Source: a bacterium
GTDB taxonomy: Bacteria; Sysuimicrobiota; Sysuimicrobiia; Sysuimicrobiales; Thermofontiviventaceae
Direction: 5' to 3'
Length of the DNA: 36,944 bases
NCBI GenBank assembly: GCA_030550015.1
Contig: JAUQQG010000106.1
Span: 1 to 36,944, forward strand
A program made the position numbers and the translations under genes. The notes under the pieces are model-generated. The model did no database searches and had not been told where the DNA came from. It was given only the letters and a program-made list of their open reading frames with translations. Each line of letters begins with the position of its first letter. Position 1 is the first letter of the stretch. This document shows positions 7,521 to 16,050 of this stretch, one piece after another.

Positions 7521-9406
7521 GCCACCCCACCCCTTCTCTGCGCTACCCGGAGGTCATCCTTGGAAGCGACCTTCCCGCGCCAGAGTGCAGATCCTCGGGC
7601 CATTCCCACTGGGAAGGGACGCCCCGTTCGTTGGAGGAAGAGGAACCATTCCACAAGGGCCACCAGAAGGGCAAGCCCAATCCACCAAGGCCAGAGCTCA
7701 CGAAAACCTGTCCCCAACTCCCCCTGCCCATGGCCTTCGGGAGAAGGCCCTGAGGAAGGGAAGAAGCGAGGGGCGATGGCCGACTCCTGCGGGGAGGAGA
7801 GATTCACGGCGAACCGGTGGATCCCCCATGGCGTCCGCAAGCGGTAAATCCCAGTCCGGTGGAGGCGCCAAGTCCAGAACCCTCCCTGTGAAGCCAACCG
7901 TACCTTCTCCCCTGAAGGGAGCTCCAGAAGGGCGTTCTGCCCTACATCCCCTGGAGCGGGGATCAGGAGCTCCTCACCAGCCCGCCACCCTGAGGGGAAG
8001 CCGGCGAGCCAAGCGAGGGCATTGGCGAGGAAGATCGGGAACGCAGGCTTCAGAGCAAAGTCCGACTCCTCAAGGTCGAAGGGAAGAAGGACTGCCCGGG
8101 TTCCCTTCTCTTCAAAGATCCAGAGGAGCGGGGCCTCCCCGCTAGCCAGGACTTGGCCACCTTGAGGACGGAGGAGGAGGCTCCTGCGCACCCTGATTCC
8201 AGTGAGATCCACAAAGCGGAGAAGGGGATGGGCCCGGTCCTGCCACGCTACGGTGGGGTGGACGATGTCTCCCTCCACGACCAAGGGAAGGTTGGTGGCC
8301 ACTGTTCCAAGGAGCAGGTATCTCCCCGGTGGGAGTGAAACAGGTGGAGTCCGGTCGAGAATCACCACCTCCGCCCCCGCCCAAGTGGAGGGAGCCTGGC
8401 TGGTCGTGCGGGAGGCCGCGCGTAGGGGGAGGATCCGCAACGCCCGCTCAAGGAAAGGATTCCCTTCGCTGACGAGGAGGACGGACGGAAGGGGAGAGGG
8501 TTCGACTACCGCGAAGGCCTCATTGTCCACAGGGAGATCATCCCTTCCCTCAAGGAGAGCGTGCAATTCCCTCGCCCCAGGTGGGATCTGGAAGACGAGG
8601 GACCGTTCCTCCCCTGCGGCGAGATCAACCGTTTCCCTGGCGACGGGCCGGCCATCCCCATAAAGAACAATGGGTAGGTGACGCGCCCGAGGGGAGAAGT
8701 TCCGCACGCGCACGAGCACGAGGTTTTGGGTTGCAGGATCTGAGCCTCCCTCGATGGCGATGATCCCGGCGTTCTCTCCTGAACGGCCCACCTGGCGCAC
8801 CTCCACGTCCGGACCGGCCGGGTAGGGCTCGCTGCCGTCTGTGAACAAGACGATCCTGAGCCCACGCTTCAGATGCGCACGGGCAAGCGTAACGGCGCCA
8901 GGGAGATCCCCCTGGCTGTCTGAGGGCTCCAGGCTCTGGATCGCTTTTCTTACGCGCGAGTGGTCTGTGGTGAACCCCGTGACGACCCGGGGAGCCGGAG
9001 CGGAAATGAGAACCATCACTTCTTGCCCAGGCTGGAGCTTACGGAGGAAATCCAGGGCCTCCCGGCGACTCACCTCGAAGCGGGTAGGAGGCGTGTCCGT
9101 GGCCTGCATGCTCGCCGAGGTGTCCAGGACCAGCGCGATGGGATTGCCTCCACCTGATCCCCCAGGCACCACAGGCCTCGCTAAGGCAAAGGAAAGGGCC
9201 ACAATCATAAGAATCTGCAGGAGGAGAAGGAGGTTCTGCTCAAGGCGCTTGAGGGGACGACGGGCATGGAGCTCCTCCTGGGCCCTTTGCCACAGGAGGG
9301 TGCTGCTGACGACAACCTCCCGCCTGCGTGCCCGGAGCATATGTAGGACGAGCAGGACAGGGATCGCCAGCAAGCCCATGAACCCGAGAGGGGCGAGGAA
9401 GCTCAT
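7517..9406 (-). CDS. BatA-like membrane protein with VWA domain
   Basis: A 629-residue protein with the N-terminal BatA/aerotolerance-regulator layout: a first helix (about 5-24), a conserved RRREVVVSSTLLW segment, a second helix (about 57-77), then a VWA domain with MIDAS D95-T-S97-A-S99. The middle is beta-rich and a C-terminal helix (about 575-598) ends in a short charged tail. In Bat/MoxR clusters such proteins sit in the inner membrane and partner the MoxR AAA+ ATPase, with links to envelope stress and redox folding. The ATG at 9406 overlaps the DUF58 stop by 4 bases (ATGA) and its own stop overlaps the next GTG by 4 bases. Role here is inferred from family and context. Confidence 0.85.
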   Translation of the reverse strand: MSFLAPLGFMGLLAIPVLLVLHMLRARRREVVVSSTLLWQRAQEELHARRPLKRLEQNLLLLLQILMIVALSFALARPVVPGGSGGGNPIALVLDTSASMQATDTPPTRFEVSRREALDFLRKLQPGQEVMVLISAPAPRVVTGFTTDHSRVRKAIQSLEPSDSQGDLPGAVTLARAHLKRGLRIVLFTDGSEPYPAGPDVEVRQVGRSGENAGIIAIEGGSDPATQNLVLVRVRNFSPRARHLPIVLYGDGRPVARETVDLAAGEERSLVFQIPPGARELHALLEGRDDLPVDNEAFAVVEPSPLPSVLLVSEGNPFLERALRILPLRAASRTTSQAPSTWAGAEVVILDRTPPVSLPPGRYLLLGTVATNLPLVVEGDIVHPTVAWQDRAHPLLRFVDLTGIRVRRSLLLRPQGGQVLASGEAPLLWIFEEKGTRAVLLPFDLEESDFALKPAFPIFLANALAWLAGFPSGWRAGEELLIPAPGDVGQNALLELPSGEKVRLASQGGFWTWRLHRTGIYRLRTPWGIHRFAVNLSSPQESAIAPRFFPSSGPSPEGHGQGELGTGFRELWPWWIGLALLVALVEWFLFLQRTGRPFPVGMARGSALWRGKVASKDDLRVAQRRGGVA

Positions 9407-10290
9407 GTGATCACCCCAGCAAGACGCAGATACCGGAGCACCAGATCCTCAAAGGGGACGGCGGTCGTCGCTCGGACATAGACGATCTGGTGGCGAAGGC
9501 AGAACTCTTCGAGCTCCCGGAGGTAGGCGTCGCGCGCGCGGATGAACTGGTCCCAGGCGAGACTGTTGAGGGAGACATCAACACGATCCCCACGTTCGCA
9601 ATCGACGAGCTGCACGTCCCCTTCCAGGGAAGGGAAGAGATCTTCTTCGTCGAGGATGTGACAGATAGCAAGTTCGAACCCACGGTACCGGGCGCGTTTC
9701 AGGGGCTCTGTGGATCCGGAAGGATCCAAGAGATCAGAGAGGAGAAGAATGAAGCCGCGCCTGCGGGCACGCAGGAGGAGTTCCTCAAACGCCCTAGAGA
9801 GGCTTGTAGGCCCTCCGGCGTCAAGGGAGGCGAGGAAACGGAACAGCCGCGGGATCCCAGCTTTTCCCTGGAGGGCTGGGAGAGTACCATGAAGGTGGTC
9901 AGTTGCCCCCACCGCGACCACGCGGTCAAAGCCGGAGAGGCCGATGTACCCGAGGGCTGCAGCCACTTTCTTCGCATACTCCAGCTTCGAAGGGCTCCCA
10001 AAGGACATGGATTGGCTTGTGTCCAGGAGAAGGAACATGTCCATTTCCTCCTCCACGTGGAAGAGCTTCACGAAAAGCCTGTCTAGCCGGGAGTAGACAT
10101 TCCAGTCGATGTACCGGAAGTCGTCCCCGACCTGGTAGCTGCGGTAGTCGGAGAATTCCATGCCCCCGCCAACGGTCCTGCTTCGCCTCTCCCCACGCAG
10201 GAACCCGCGGATAGGCCTCCTGAGGCGAAGGGAGAGCATGTCGAGGCGGCGGAGGAAGTCTGGATCAAGCAACAGGGCGCCCTCTGGCAT
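9403..10290 (-). CDS. DUF58 domain protein (VWA-like, MoxR partner)
   Basis: A soluble 295-residue protein. The DUF58 signature EFSDYRSYQVGDDFRYIDW lies at 45-63 and is followed by the Val-Tyr-Ser-Arg segment. A VWA-like core has MIDAS D90-T-S-Q-S94. DUF58 proteins are near-constant neighbours of MoxR ATPases and are thought to be substrates or adaptors in complex assembly; the activity is not known. The ATG at 10290 has GGAGG six bases upstream, inside the end of the moxR gene (26-base overlap). An earlier ATG at 10335 lacks a site and would encode an Arg/Ser-rich segment. The stop overlaps the BatA-like start. Confidence 0.9.
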   Translation of the reverse strand: MPEGALLLDPDFLRRLDMLSLRLRRPIRGFLRGERRSRTVGGGMEFSDYRSYQVGDDFRYIDWNVYSRLDRLFVKLFHVEEEMDMFLLLDTSQSMSFGSPSKLEYAKKVAAALGYIGLSGFDRVVAVGATDHLHGTLPALQGKAGIPRLFRFLASLDAGGPTSLSRAFEELLLRARRRGFILLLSDLLDPSGSTEPLKRARYRGFELAICHILDEEDLFPSLEGDVQLVDCERGDRVDVSLNSLAWDQFIRARDAYLRELEEFCLRHQIVYVRATTAVPFEDLVLRYLRLAGVIT

Positions 10291-11278
10291 CCACAACCTC
10301 CGGGGTCTCTTCAAGGATGTGCTGGACGATCGCATCGGGATCTAACCCTTCCGCCTCTCCTTCGAAGTTCAGGATAATCCTGTGGCGGAGGGCAGGGAGG
10401 GCAACCTCCCGGATGTCCTCGAAACTCACGTTGTACCGTCCCCGGAGGAGGGCCCGGACTTTGCCCCCGAGGACAAGGGCCTGCGCGCCTCGAGGGCTTG
10501 CCCCGTAGCGTACAAATTTCCTGGCCATGGGGGCGGCTCCCTCCCCCTCCGGGTGGGTCGCCAGAATCAGCCTCGCAACGTAGTCCTTCACATGAGAAGC
10601 GATGGGGACCTCCCGGACGAGGTCCTGCATTGCCAGGATCGTAGGACCATCAGCGACCACCGCGACCGCGTGTGAGTTCGCCGTCGTAGTCCTGTCAATG
10701 ATCTCCACGAGCTCATCGGCCCTGGGGAACTGGACCTTGATTTTGAAGAAGAACCGGTCGAGCTGGGCTTCCGGGAGGGGATAGGTCCCTTCCATCTCGA
10801 TGGGATTCTGCGTGGCCAGCACGAAGAAGGGCTCCTCCAGAGGGTAGCGGACGCCGGAGGCGGTGACGGCGTGCTCCTGCATCGCCTCTAGGAGCGCGGA
10901 CTGGGTCTTGGGGGTCGCCCGGTTGATCTCATCAGCGAGGACGATCTGGCTGAAGATGGGCCCGCGCTGGAACTCAAAGTAGCGCCTTCCCTCACGATCC
11001 TGGACAACCACGTTGGTCCCCACGATATCCGCTGGCATGAGATCCGGGGTGAACTGGATGCGGGAGTAGCGCAGAGAGAGGCACTGACTGAGCGTGCGCA
11101 CAAGGAGGGTCTTGCCCAACCCGGGCACACCCTCGAGCAGGACGTGGCCGCCTGCGAAGAGGGCTATCAGAACCTCCTCGACGACCTGCTCGTGTCCGAC
11201 GATGACCTTTCCAATCTCCTCCCGGATCCGGCGATGGATCGAGCGAAACCACTCCGCCCGTGCTTCCAGGTTTTCCAT
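10265..11278 (-). CDS. moxR: MoxR-family AAA+ ATPase
   Basis: Cytoplasmic AAA+ chaperone-like ATPase of 337 residues. Walker A is GVPGLGKT (50-57). Walker B is IVLADEINRA (112-121), followed by sensor residues in FVLATQNPIEMEG (152-164) and the family stretch YPLPEAQLDRF. MoxR proteins act with VWA proteins to assemble or metallate complexes. The ATG at 11278 has GGAGG eight bases upstream and lies 28 bases after the coiled-coil gene. The 3' end overlaps the DUF58 gene by 26 bases. The family is unmistakable; its client is unknown. Confidence 0.95.
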   Translation of the reverse strand: MENLEARAEWFRSIHRRIREEIGKVIVGHEQVVEEVLIALFAGGHVLLEGVPGLGKTLLVRTLSQCLSLRYSRIQFTPDLMPADIVGTNVVVQDREGRRYFEFQRGPIFSQIVLADEINRATPKTQSALLEAMQEHAVTASGVRYPLEEPFFVLATQNPIEMEGTYPLPEAQLDRFFFKIKVQFPRADELVEIIDRTTTANSHAVAVVADGPTILAMQDLVREVPIASHVKDYVARLILATHPEGEGAAPMARKFVRYGASPRGAQALVLGGKVRALLRGRYNVSFEDIREVALPALRHRIILNFEGEAEGLDPDAIVQHILEETPEVVDARGRPVA

Positions 11279-11306
11279 AGGTCCTGCCTCCTCTCTGGCG
11301 GATGCC

Positions 11307-12881
11307 TCACCAGCGCGCCAGCTCCTGGAAGTACCTGCGGACGACCTCCCGGAAGGGAGCTGGAACGCGCGCCCGCTCCATATACCGGTCAGCCTCCTGG
11401 ATCGCTCCAACGATCGCCCTGCGCGGGATCCGCACGCTTCGAGACTCCTCTCCTTTCCCCGCAACCTCCGTCCACCTGGATTTTCCTTCCCCGGGGATCC
11501 CGCGAAGCTGGAGTGGAGCCTTCGGCGTTCTCAAGCGAGGTGTCGGAGGCCCTGTGAACTCCACCACCCGCCCCGTCCCTGGTTCCGTTCCCGTGTATGG
11601 ACCAAGGGAGGGAGGAACCGGCTCCTGCTCCCCAGGAGCTCCTTGATCCAACCCGGGGGATCGGCTACGCGGTGGTTTCCCTTCTCCTCGATCGTGGGGG
11701 GAGCGTGCCTCCATAGGGCTCTCCCCACCCCCTCCCCGCGCGATGTTCTCGGCGGAGCGCTGAAGCTGACTGTGCGCTTGGGTGAGTCCTTCCTCGTCCA
11801 AAAGCAAACGGTGGAGAGCCGTGGCCCTTTCCTCTGCGCTCTCCAGGCTCCTTGCTGCACCCTGCCAGTCTCCTTCTGAAAGCTTGCGGCGGGCTTCCTC
11901 GAGGGTTTGGAGAAGGCCTTGTGGAAGACCGTTCTCCTCCTGCTGCAGCTCGTCCAGGCTACTGAGGAGGCTTCGGAGGTCCTTTCCCGTCCCCCGCTCT
12001 TCAAAGGGCGCGATTCCCTCCCTGATGGACCGGATCCTGCGGGAGACAGATCCCAAGCGCCGGAGGAGATCTCCAGACGGTTCCTGGCGAGGGCCAAGCT
12101 CCTCGGCTTTGAGGCGCTCTTCGAGGCGGATACGGGTCGCCTCGATCTCACGGGTAAGCTCTTTGATCTTCGCCAACGCGTCAACGCGTTCCAAGCGCTC
12201 TTTTTGGAACTTCCTTCCGAGCTCAGAAAGCTTTTGAGAAAGACGCCGCGTCTCTGGGAGGACCTCAACTCTCCCCCTTCGTTCCATCTCCCTCGCCACT
12301 TGTTCCAGCACCTTCCCCTCCTCCCGGATCCTCTGGGCGATCTGGGACGCAACGGTACCAGGGATGGTCAGTCCTGCCATGGTCAGCTCCCACGCCAGGA
12401 CCCCAGCGAGGGAAAGGATGAGCCATGGAGTCCTTCTGGGAATGCGGATGGGAAAGGCTTTTGCGACCTCCCGAGGTTCTGCGTGGGAGAGGGCGTCGGC
12501 TTGGAGGGGAGCCAGAAACGGTGAAGAGGGATGGGTCAGCGAGAGTTCCAGCAACGTCGCCATGCGCTCGTGAAGCCCGAGGCGGCGGTCCAGGAGGACG
12601 GCGGCTTCAAATAAACTGGGGCGCTGGGCCCATCCATATCCCACCCCGACCAACCCCCCGCCGAGAAGCGCAATCGCGACCAGCAAAGAGGTGGACAGGT
12701 CGATGGGGAGAACGAGTTGGAGGAGAAGAGTTCCAGCCACTAGGAGGATCCCCACGAGCTGGAGGAAGACCATGGCTTCCAGGGCACGGGCCCACTGAAT
12801 CCTCCAGATCACAGGCTGAAGCTTCTCCAGGAGGCGCTGCGAGAGATGCCCATGCGAAGCGCTCCTCCAGAGAGCGCGCAT
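11307..12881 (-). CDS. Coiled-coil membrane protein of the MoxR/VWA cluster
   Basis: A 524-residue protein with two N-terminal membrane helices (about 33-80), then a third near residue 155-175. A long helical, Glu/Arg-rich region (about 190-380) has a clear coiled-coil pattern. A Pro/Gly-rich linker and a conserved-looking helical end (EADRYMERARVPAPFREVV) complete it. Similar large membrane/coiled-coil proteins (DUF4175-like) occur beside MoxR operons, but I cannot name the family with confidence. The chosen ATG at 12881 follows a purine-rich site ending GAGGGGGC. An ATG at 12980 with GGAGG seven bases upstream would overlap the permease gene and add 33 residues of low-complexity Arg/Gly/Trp sequence, so the start is uncertain. 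Confidence 0.7.
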   Translation of the reverse strand: MRALWRSASHGHLSQRLLEKLQPVIWRIQWARALEAMVFLQLVGILLVAGTLLLQLVLPIDLSTSLLVAIALLGGGLVGVGYGWAQRPSLFEAAVLLDRRLGLHERMATLLELSLTHPSSPFLAPLQADALSHAEPREVAKAFPIRIPRRTPWLILSLAGVLAWELTMAGLTIPGTVASQIAQRIREEGKVLEQVAREMERRGRVEVLPETRRLSQKLSELGRKFQKERLERVDALAKIKELTREIEATRIRLEERLKAEELGPRQEPSGDLLRRLGSVSRRIRSIREGIAPFEERGTGKDLRSLLSSLDELQQEENGLPQGLLQTLEEARRKLSEGDWQGAARSLESAEERATALHRLLLDEEGLTQAHSQLQRSAENIARGGGGESPMEARSPHDRGEGKPPRSRSPGLDQGAPGEQEPVPPSLGPYTGTEPGTGRVVEFTGPPTPRLRTPKAPLQLRGIPGEGKSRWTEVAGKGEESRSVRIPRRAIVGAIQEADRYMERARVPAPFREVVRRYFQELARW

Positions 12882-12957
12882 GCCCCCTCTTCTTCCTCCC
12901 CTGTGGAAATTCCCAATTCCCCAGGAAGCTCTGGAACGGAGACTTCGCTGAAGCCAC

Positions 12958-13683
12958 CTACCCCTCTCGGAGATGCTCATCCAATCGCCTCCAGCGTTGC
13001 AAGCGCCATCTCGCCCACTCCAAAAACACAAGGCTCAGCACCATATAGCTTCCCAGGGAACCGATCCACGCCCACCCGCCATCGAACGCATCCCGAAGGG
13101 CGCGGAATGGGTTGAGGAGACGCCAGGGGGCGGGGAAAACCGCGCTGAGAAGGAGAACCGTCCCAAGCCATGCCCAATGGACAAGCGAGCGAAGCGCTTC
13201 GGATTCTCTGAGGGTCATCCCCCAGAGGGCGACCGCTGCCCCCGTCCATGCGATTGCCAGCGTCAAGAGCCACCCCACGAAAAGCAGGGCGGGTGAAGCG
13301 CCTGTGAGCCCCACAACGAGGGCTTGGAAAGGCGCTGCCATGACGAGGAGCGTGAGGCAGGAAAGCAGGGACGACGTCATCTTCCCGTACACGATCACCC
13401 GGGGAGGAAACCTTGTCCCCGCAAGATCCCAGATGGTTTTCTCCCCCTCGATCGCGATCTCTCCGCACGCACTCGCGGAAATCAGATAGCTAAACAGGGC
13501 CATCTGGATCGCTAGGAGAAGGTAGGGAGAGTCAAGATGAATCCGAGAGTCGCCCTCAAGCTCTTGGGGGACGAGCAGCAAGATGGTCGCGGCGAGGAGG
13601 GCAAGGGAAAAGGTCACGAGTCCCACACTTTTGGAACTCTGCCTCCTCGCCCGGAGGTCTCCACGTGCCACCGCGTTCCACAC
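12958..13683 (-). CDS. ABC-2-type permease-like membrane protein
   Basis: A 241-residue protein with six predicted helices. A soluble start (WNAVARGDLRARR) is followed by helices near 22-40, 52-70, 100-125, 130-155, 165-185 and 205-225. The segment ACGEIAIEGEKTIWDLAGT is typical of ABC-2/NatB-like subunits, where it follows the second helix. No ATPase is encoded in the operon, so its motor must be elsewhere or it may have another role. The start is uncertain: GTG at 13683 with AGGA nine bases upstream is preferred, while GTG at 13704 would overlap the upstream stop. Confidence 0.7.
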   Translation of the reverse strand: MWNAVARGDLRARRQSSKSVGLVTFSLALLAATILLLVPQELEGDSRIHLDSPYLLLAIQMALFSYLISASACGEIAIEGEKTIWDLAGTRFPPRVIVYGKMTSSLLSCLTLLVMAAPFQALVVGLTGASPALLFVGWLLTLAIAWTGAAVALWGMTLRESEALRSLVHWAWLGTVLLLSAVFPAPWRLLNPFRALRDAFDGGWAWIGSLGSYMVLSLVFLEWARWRLQRWRRLDEHLREG

Positions 13684-13694
13684 GCTCTCGCTTC

Positions 13695-15521
13695 CTACCT
13701 CCACGGAAGCTGGAGGATCAGGAGTACCCGTCCAGGAGGCTTCCCCCACAGAGAGGGAGGTTCCGTGGAGGGATCCACCCCCAGCGCATGGGGATCTATC
13801 CATCCCAGCAGAAAAGGAACGCCCCTTTCCTCTATGGTAGCACTGCCAGAGAGCCGTGGAAAGGTCCACCGGAGGAGCCCTATCTCCGAGGGAGTCTGCC
13901 CTAGCGCTCTTTCATCCCCTGCGAAGTCAAACGGAAGCCACCGCCCCGAACTCGTCAACCAGCGTCCCTCCCCTGGAGGGAGGGAAGGAAGGCGCTGTAC
14001 ATTTCCCTGGAAAACCAGGAGGGGATCTTCTAACGCCTGCGACAACCGATTGGTAACCCAGACCTCAAGCGCCCCTCGCACCTCTTGAACCCACCCATCA
14101 AAGGGGAGGGGAGCGATCCCTGTCATCTCTAGGGTCGTCAGGCGTCCACTAGTCTGGACCCTCACTCCTTCCGGCTCAACCTTGACCTCGATAGAACCCG
14201 GGGGAAGGAGGCGGAGAAAGGAAAAGGCTTGAGGAAGGAGGATTTCGTTCCGCCTGCCTGGGGGACCGATCCAGCGTAGGTAGGAGGCGAGAACGGCAAC
14301 CCTGGATTCTCCCTCTGCCTCCAAGGTGGTCGCCCAGGCGAGGGAGACGCTCCGGGACCTGAGTACCGCGCTTCCCGTCCAAAATCCCCCGCTGAAGACG
14401 ATTGCAGCAAGGAGCAGTCCAAGCCACCAGCCATGGAGTGGTGCGAACCTCCGCATCAACCAGCGGATCACACCGATGTACGAAATCATCCCGAGGCCAA
14501 GTCCCAGGAGAACCCCACGGGGAAGAGGTTGAGAAGAGGGAAGGATCTCGGTTACTTCTGGAATCAGGATCCTCCTGAGACGAGGCGGATCCTGGAGGAC
14601 TTCCTTCCACAGGGAGAACCTCCCCGGCCACCGGAGGAAGGAGGGATCGAGGTAGTCGAACGCCCACATCACGACACGTCCCCTTCCCAGCGGCCTCTCT
14701 GCCATCAGGGGGATCCCCCCCTCCGAAAGAGACACAGTGGAACCGGGAAGCCGCATCAATTGGGCAACAGGGAGGGGATGCGGGAAGACTTCCCCATACC
14801 GGGCAGCGAGGGCGCGAGGAGGAATGTACCTTGTGGACGTGGGGATTGCGGGTAAGACGGACTGGAGAGGTTCCCAATCGATCCTACCGAGCGATTCTCC
14901 CGTGCTTATGAGTACTCTTCCCCCTTGCGCGATCCAGCTCAAGAGGGCACGACGGCGATCCTCGTCAAGGCGGCGACTGGAGAGGTCATGGATCACGAGA
15001 AGCCTCACCCCCTCATAGGCCCAGGGGTGCACCGGAAGGTCCTCCTCCCGAACATAGACCACTACTGGGGGAGGGCTCCCCACCGCTCCTACTCCTTCCC
15101 GCACCCTGGAGAGGACGACCACAAGGCTCTCTACAGGATGGGGGCGGACCTCCTCCTGAAATACGACCGTGCGCCCAGACCGGACCTCGACCCGCACTGG
15201 CCAGCGAGCGTCGGTATAAGGGATGGCATGGGAAAATTGAAAGACGCCCCCTGGGGGAATCTTAAGGCGCCACCGGTATCGAGTCAGGGAGGGGTTCGCT
15301 CGGCTTCCTTCCCGCGTCTCCACCATGACCTCTCCATCGATCCCCTTCTCTCCTGGGTCAACGCGTACCGCTAGGGGGACCCAGCTTCCCGGCACCACAT
15401 AGCCATCAAACCCGATGCGGAGAGAGACCAAAGGCGAGGTTTGAGCGCTTGACGAGGGGGGCCATAACAGGGCAAGAACGAAAATTGCCCCTAAAGAGAG
15501 CAAGGCGGGCATGGCCCTCAT
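13695..15521 (-). CDS. Secreted/membrane protein of the MoxR/VWA cluster, start codon inside a hairpin
   Basis: A 608-residue protein with a signal peptide (MRAMPALLSLGAIFVLALL, cleavage near SSSAQ). A large extracytoplasmic beta-rich region includes a segment like the amidotransferase-like domain of the VWA protein (LLSWIAQGGRVLISTGE). Two membrane helices (about 340-358 and 370-392) follow, then a second soluble domain. It resembles the uncharacterised membrane proteins that accompany BatA/DUF58/MoxR genes, but I cannot name a family. The ATG at 15521 lies in the loop of a perfect 17-bp inverted repeat, and a second in-frame ATG (15512) lies in its 3' arm; neither has a ribosome site. This suggests hairpin-controlled or coupled translation. 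The stop abuts the permease start. Confidence 0.75.
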   Translation of the reverse strand: MRAMPALLSLGAIFVLALLWPPSSSAQTSPLVSLRIGFDGYVVPGSWVPLAVRVDPGEKGIDGEVMVETREGSRANPSLTRYRWRLKIPPGGVFQFSHAIPYTDARWPVRVEVRSGRTVVFQEEVRPHPVESLVVVLSRVREGVGAVGSPPPVVVYVREEDLPVHPWAYEGVRLLVIHDLSSRRLDEDRRRALLSWIAQGGRVLISTGESLGRIDWEPLQSVLPAIPTSTRYIPPRALAARYGEVFPHPLPVAQLMRLPGSTVSLSEGGIPLMAERPLGRGRVVMWAFDYLDPSFLRWPGRFSLWKEVLQDPPRLRRILIPEVTEILPSSQPLPRGVLLGLGLGMISYIGVIRWLMRRFAPLHGWWLGLLLAAIVFSGGFWTGSAVLRSRSVSLAWATTLEAEGESRVAVLASYLRWIGPPGRRNEILLPQAFSFLRLLPPGSIEVKVEPEGVRVQTSGRLTTLEMTGIAPLPFDGWVQEVRGALEVWVTNRLSQALEDPLLVFQGNVQRLPSLPPGEGRWLTSSGRWLPFDFAGDERALGQTPSEIGLLRWTFPRLSGSATIEERGVPFLLGWIDPHALGVDPSTEPPSLWGKPPGRVLLILQLPWR

Positions 15522-15540
15522 CTGGCCATGCCCGCCTTGC
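15500..15540 (-). promoter_or_regulatory. Perfect 17-bp inverted repeat enclosing a start codon
   Basis: GCAAGGCGGGCATGGCC (15500-15516) is exactly complementary to GGCCATGCCCGCCTTGC (15524-15540), with a 7-base loop. On the minus strand the loop reads AGATGAG and holds the first ATG of the downstream gene. The hairpin begins 12 bases after the FmdB stop. The following TCTCTTT is weakly T-rich. It could terminate most fmdB transcripts, attenuate entry into the MoxR/VWA operon, or display or hide the start codon. Confidence 0.8.
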
Positions 15541-15552
15541 CCGTATGATCCC

Positions 15553-15804
15553 TTAGGAGTCCTTCTTGGGAGAGTCTTCCGAAGATGTCCCACGTTCTTC
15601 CTTCTTAGTACCCTCCTCCTTGGGTCCTTTCCGGTAGTCTGTAACATGGAACCCTGGCCCTTTGAAGATAAGTCCCACGGGAGAGTAGACCCGCTTCACT
15701 GGCCCACCACAACGCTCGCACGCCGTAACTGGGCCATCATGCACGCTCTGAAAGACCTCAAACTGGGCCCCACATTGGGTACACCGGTACTCGTAGATAG
15801 GCAT
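15553..15804 (-). CDS. FmdB-family zinc-ribbon protein
   Basis: An 83-residue protein starts MPIYEYRCTQCGAQFE, the hallmark of the FmdB/CxxC_CxxC regulatory-type zinc ribbon. C8-x2-C11 and C29-x2-C32 bind the metal. The tail after residue 55 is charged and probably disordered (Lys/Glu/Ser). Such proteins are thought to regulate gene expression or assist metal handling, without a firm general function. The ATG at 15804 has AAGGAGG upstream. A near-consensus promoter lies about 140 bases upstream. It is the first gene before the MoxR/VWA cluster, separated by the 17-bp hairpin. Confidence 0.9.
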   Translation of the reverse strand: MPIYEYRCTQCGAQFEVFQSVHDGPVTACERCGGPVKRVYSPVGLIFKGPGFHVTDYRKGPKEEGTKKEERGTSSEDSPKKDS

Positions 15805-15951
15805 ACTCCGGTTCCTCCTTCACTCTGTGCTCCAGACTACCCGGAAGAGTGCCTCGACCCCTGCCGCACGCACTCTTCAAAAGAGTATTGTCCCCGGCGG
15901 GATTCTTGGGAATTACCCAGGACACGCAGGGGACTGCACAGCCTGTTTCCT

Positions 15952-15979
15952 ATTTTAACCCCCTCCGATCCCCTGTCAA
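15952..15979 (-). promoter_or_regulatory. Sigma-70-type promoter for fmdB and possibly the MoxR/VWA operon
   Basis: TTGACA (15974-15979) and TAAAAT (15952-15957) are separated by 16 bases on the minus strand. Initiation is expected near 15945, giving a leader of about 140 bases with two small hairpins, including ACTCTT-TTG-AAGAGT near 15870-15885. Confidence 0.65.
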
Positions 15980-16014
15980 CACCAGGGTCAAAGGTCCCAC
16001 TCCTCTGGCACTCC

Positions 16015-16044
16015 TTGTGTATCCTCTCGCTCCTGCGCTATCAT
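16015..16044 (+). promoter_or_regulatory. Promoter for a leaderless hisK transcript
   Basis: TTGTGT (16015-16020), an 18-base spacer and TATCAT (16039-16044) lie so close to the ATG at 16051 that transcription would begin at or next to the start codon. No ribosome site precedes that ATG, which fits a leaderless message. Confidence 0.5.
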
Positions 16045-16050
16045 GGTAGC

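Noticed and set aside
15869-15887. ACTCTT-TTG-AAGAGT as a CIRCE-type heat-shock operator before fmdB.
   Set aside because: It lacks the TTAGCACTC-N9-GAGTGCTAA form; it is only a short hairpin.
15511-16050. In-frame extension of hisK upstream by 180 codons.
   Set aside because: It overlaps fmdB and its promoter on the other strand, and the protein homology begins only at the ATG at 16051.
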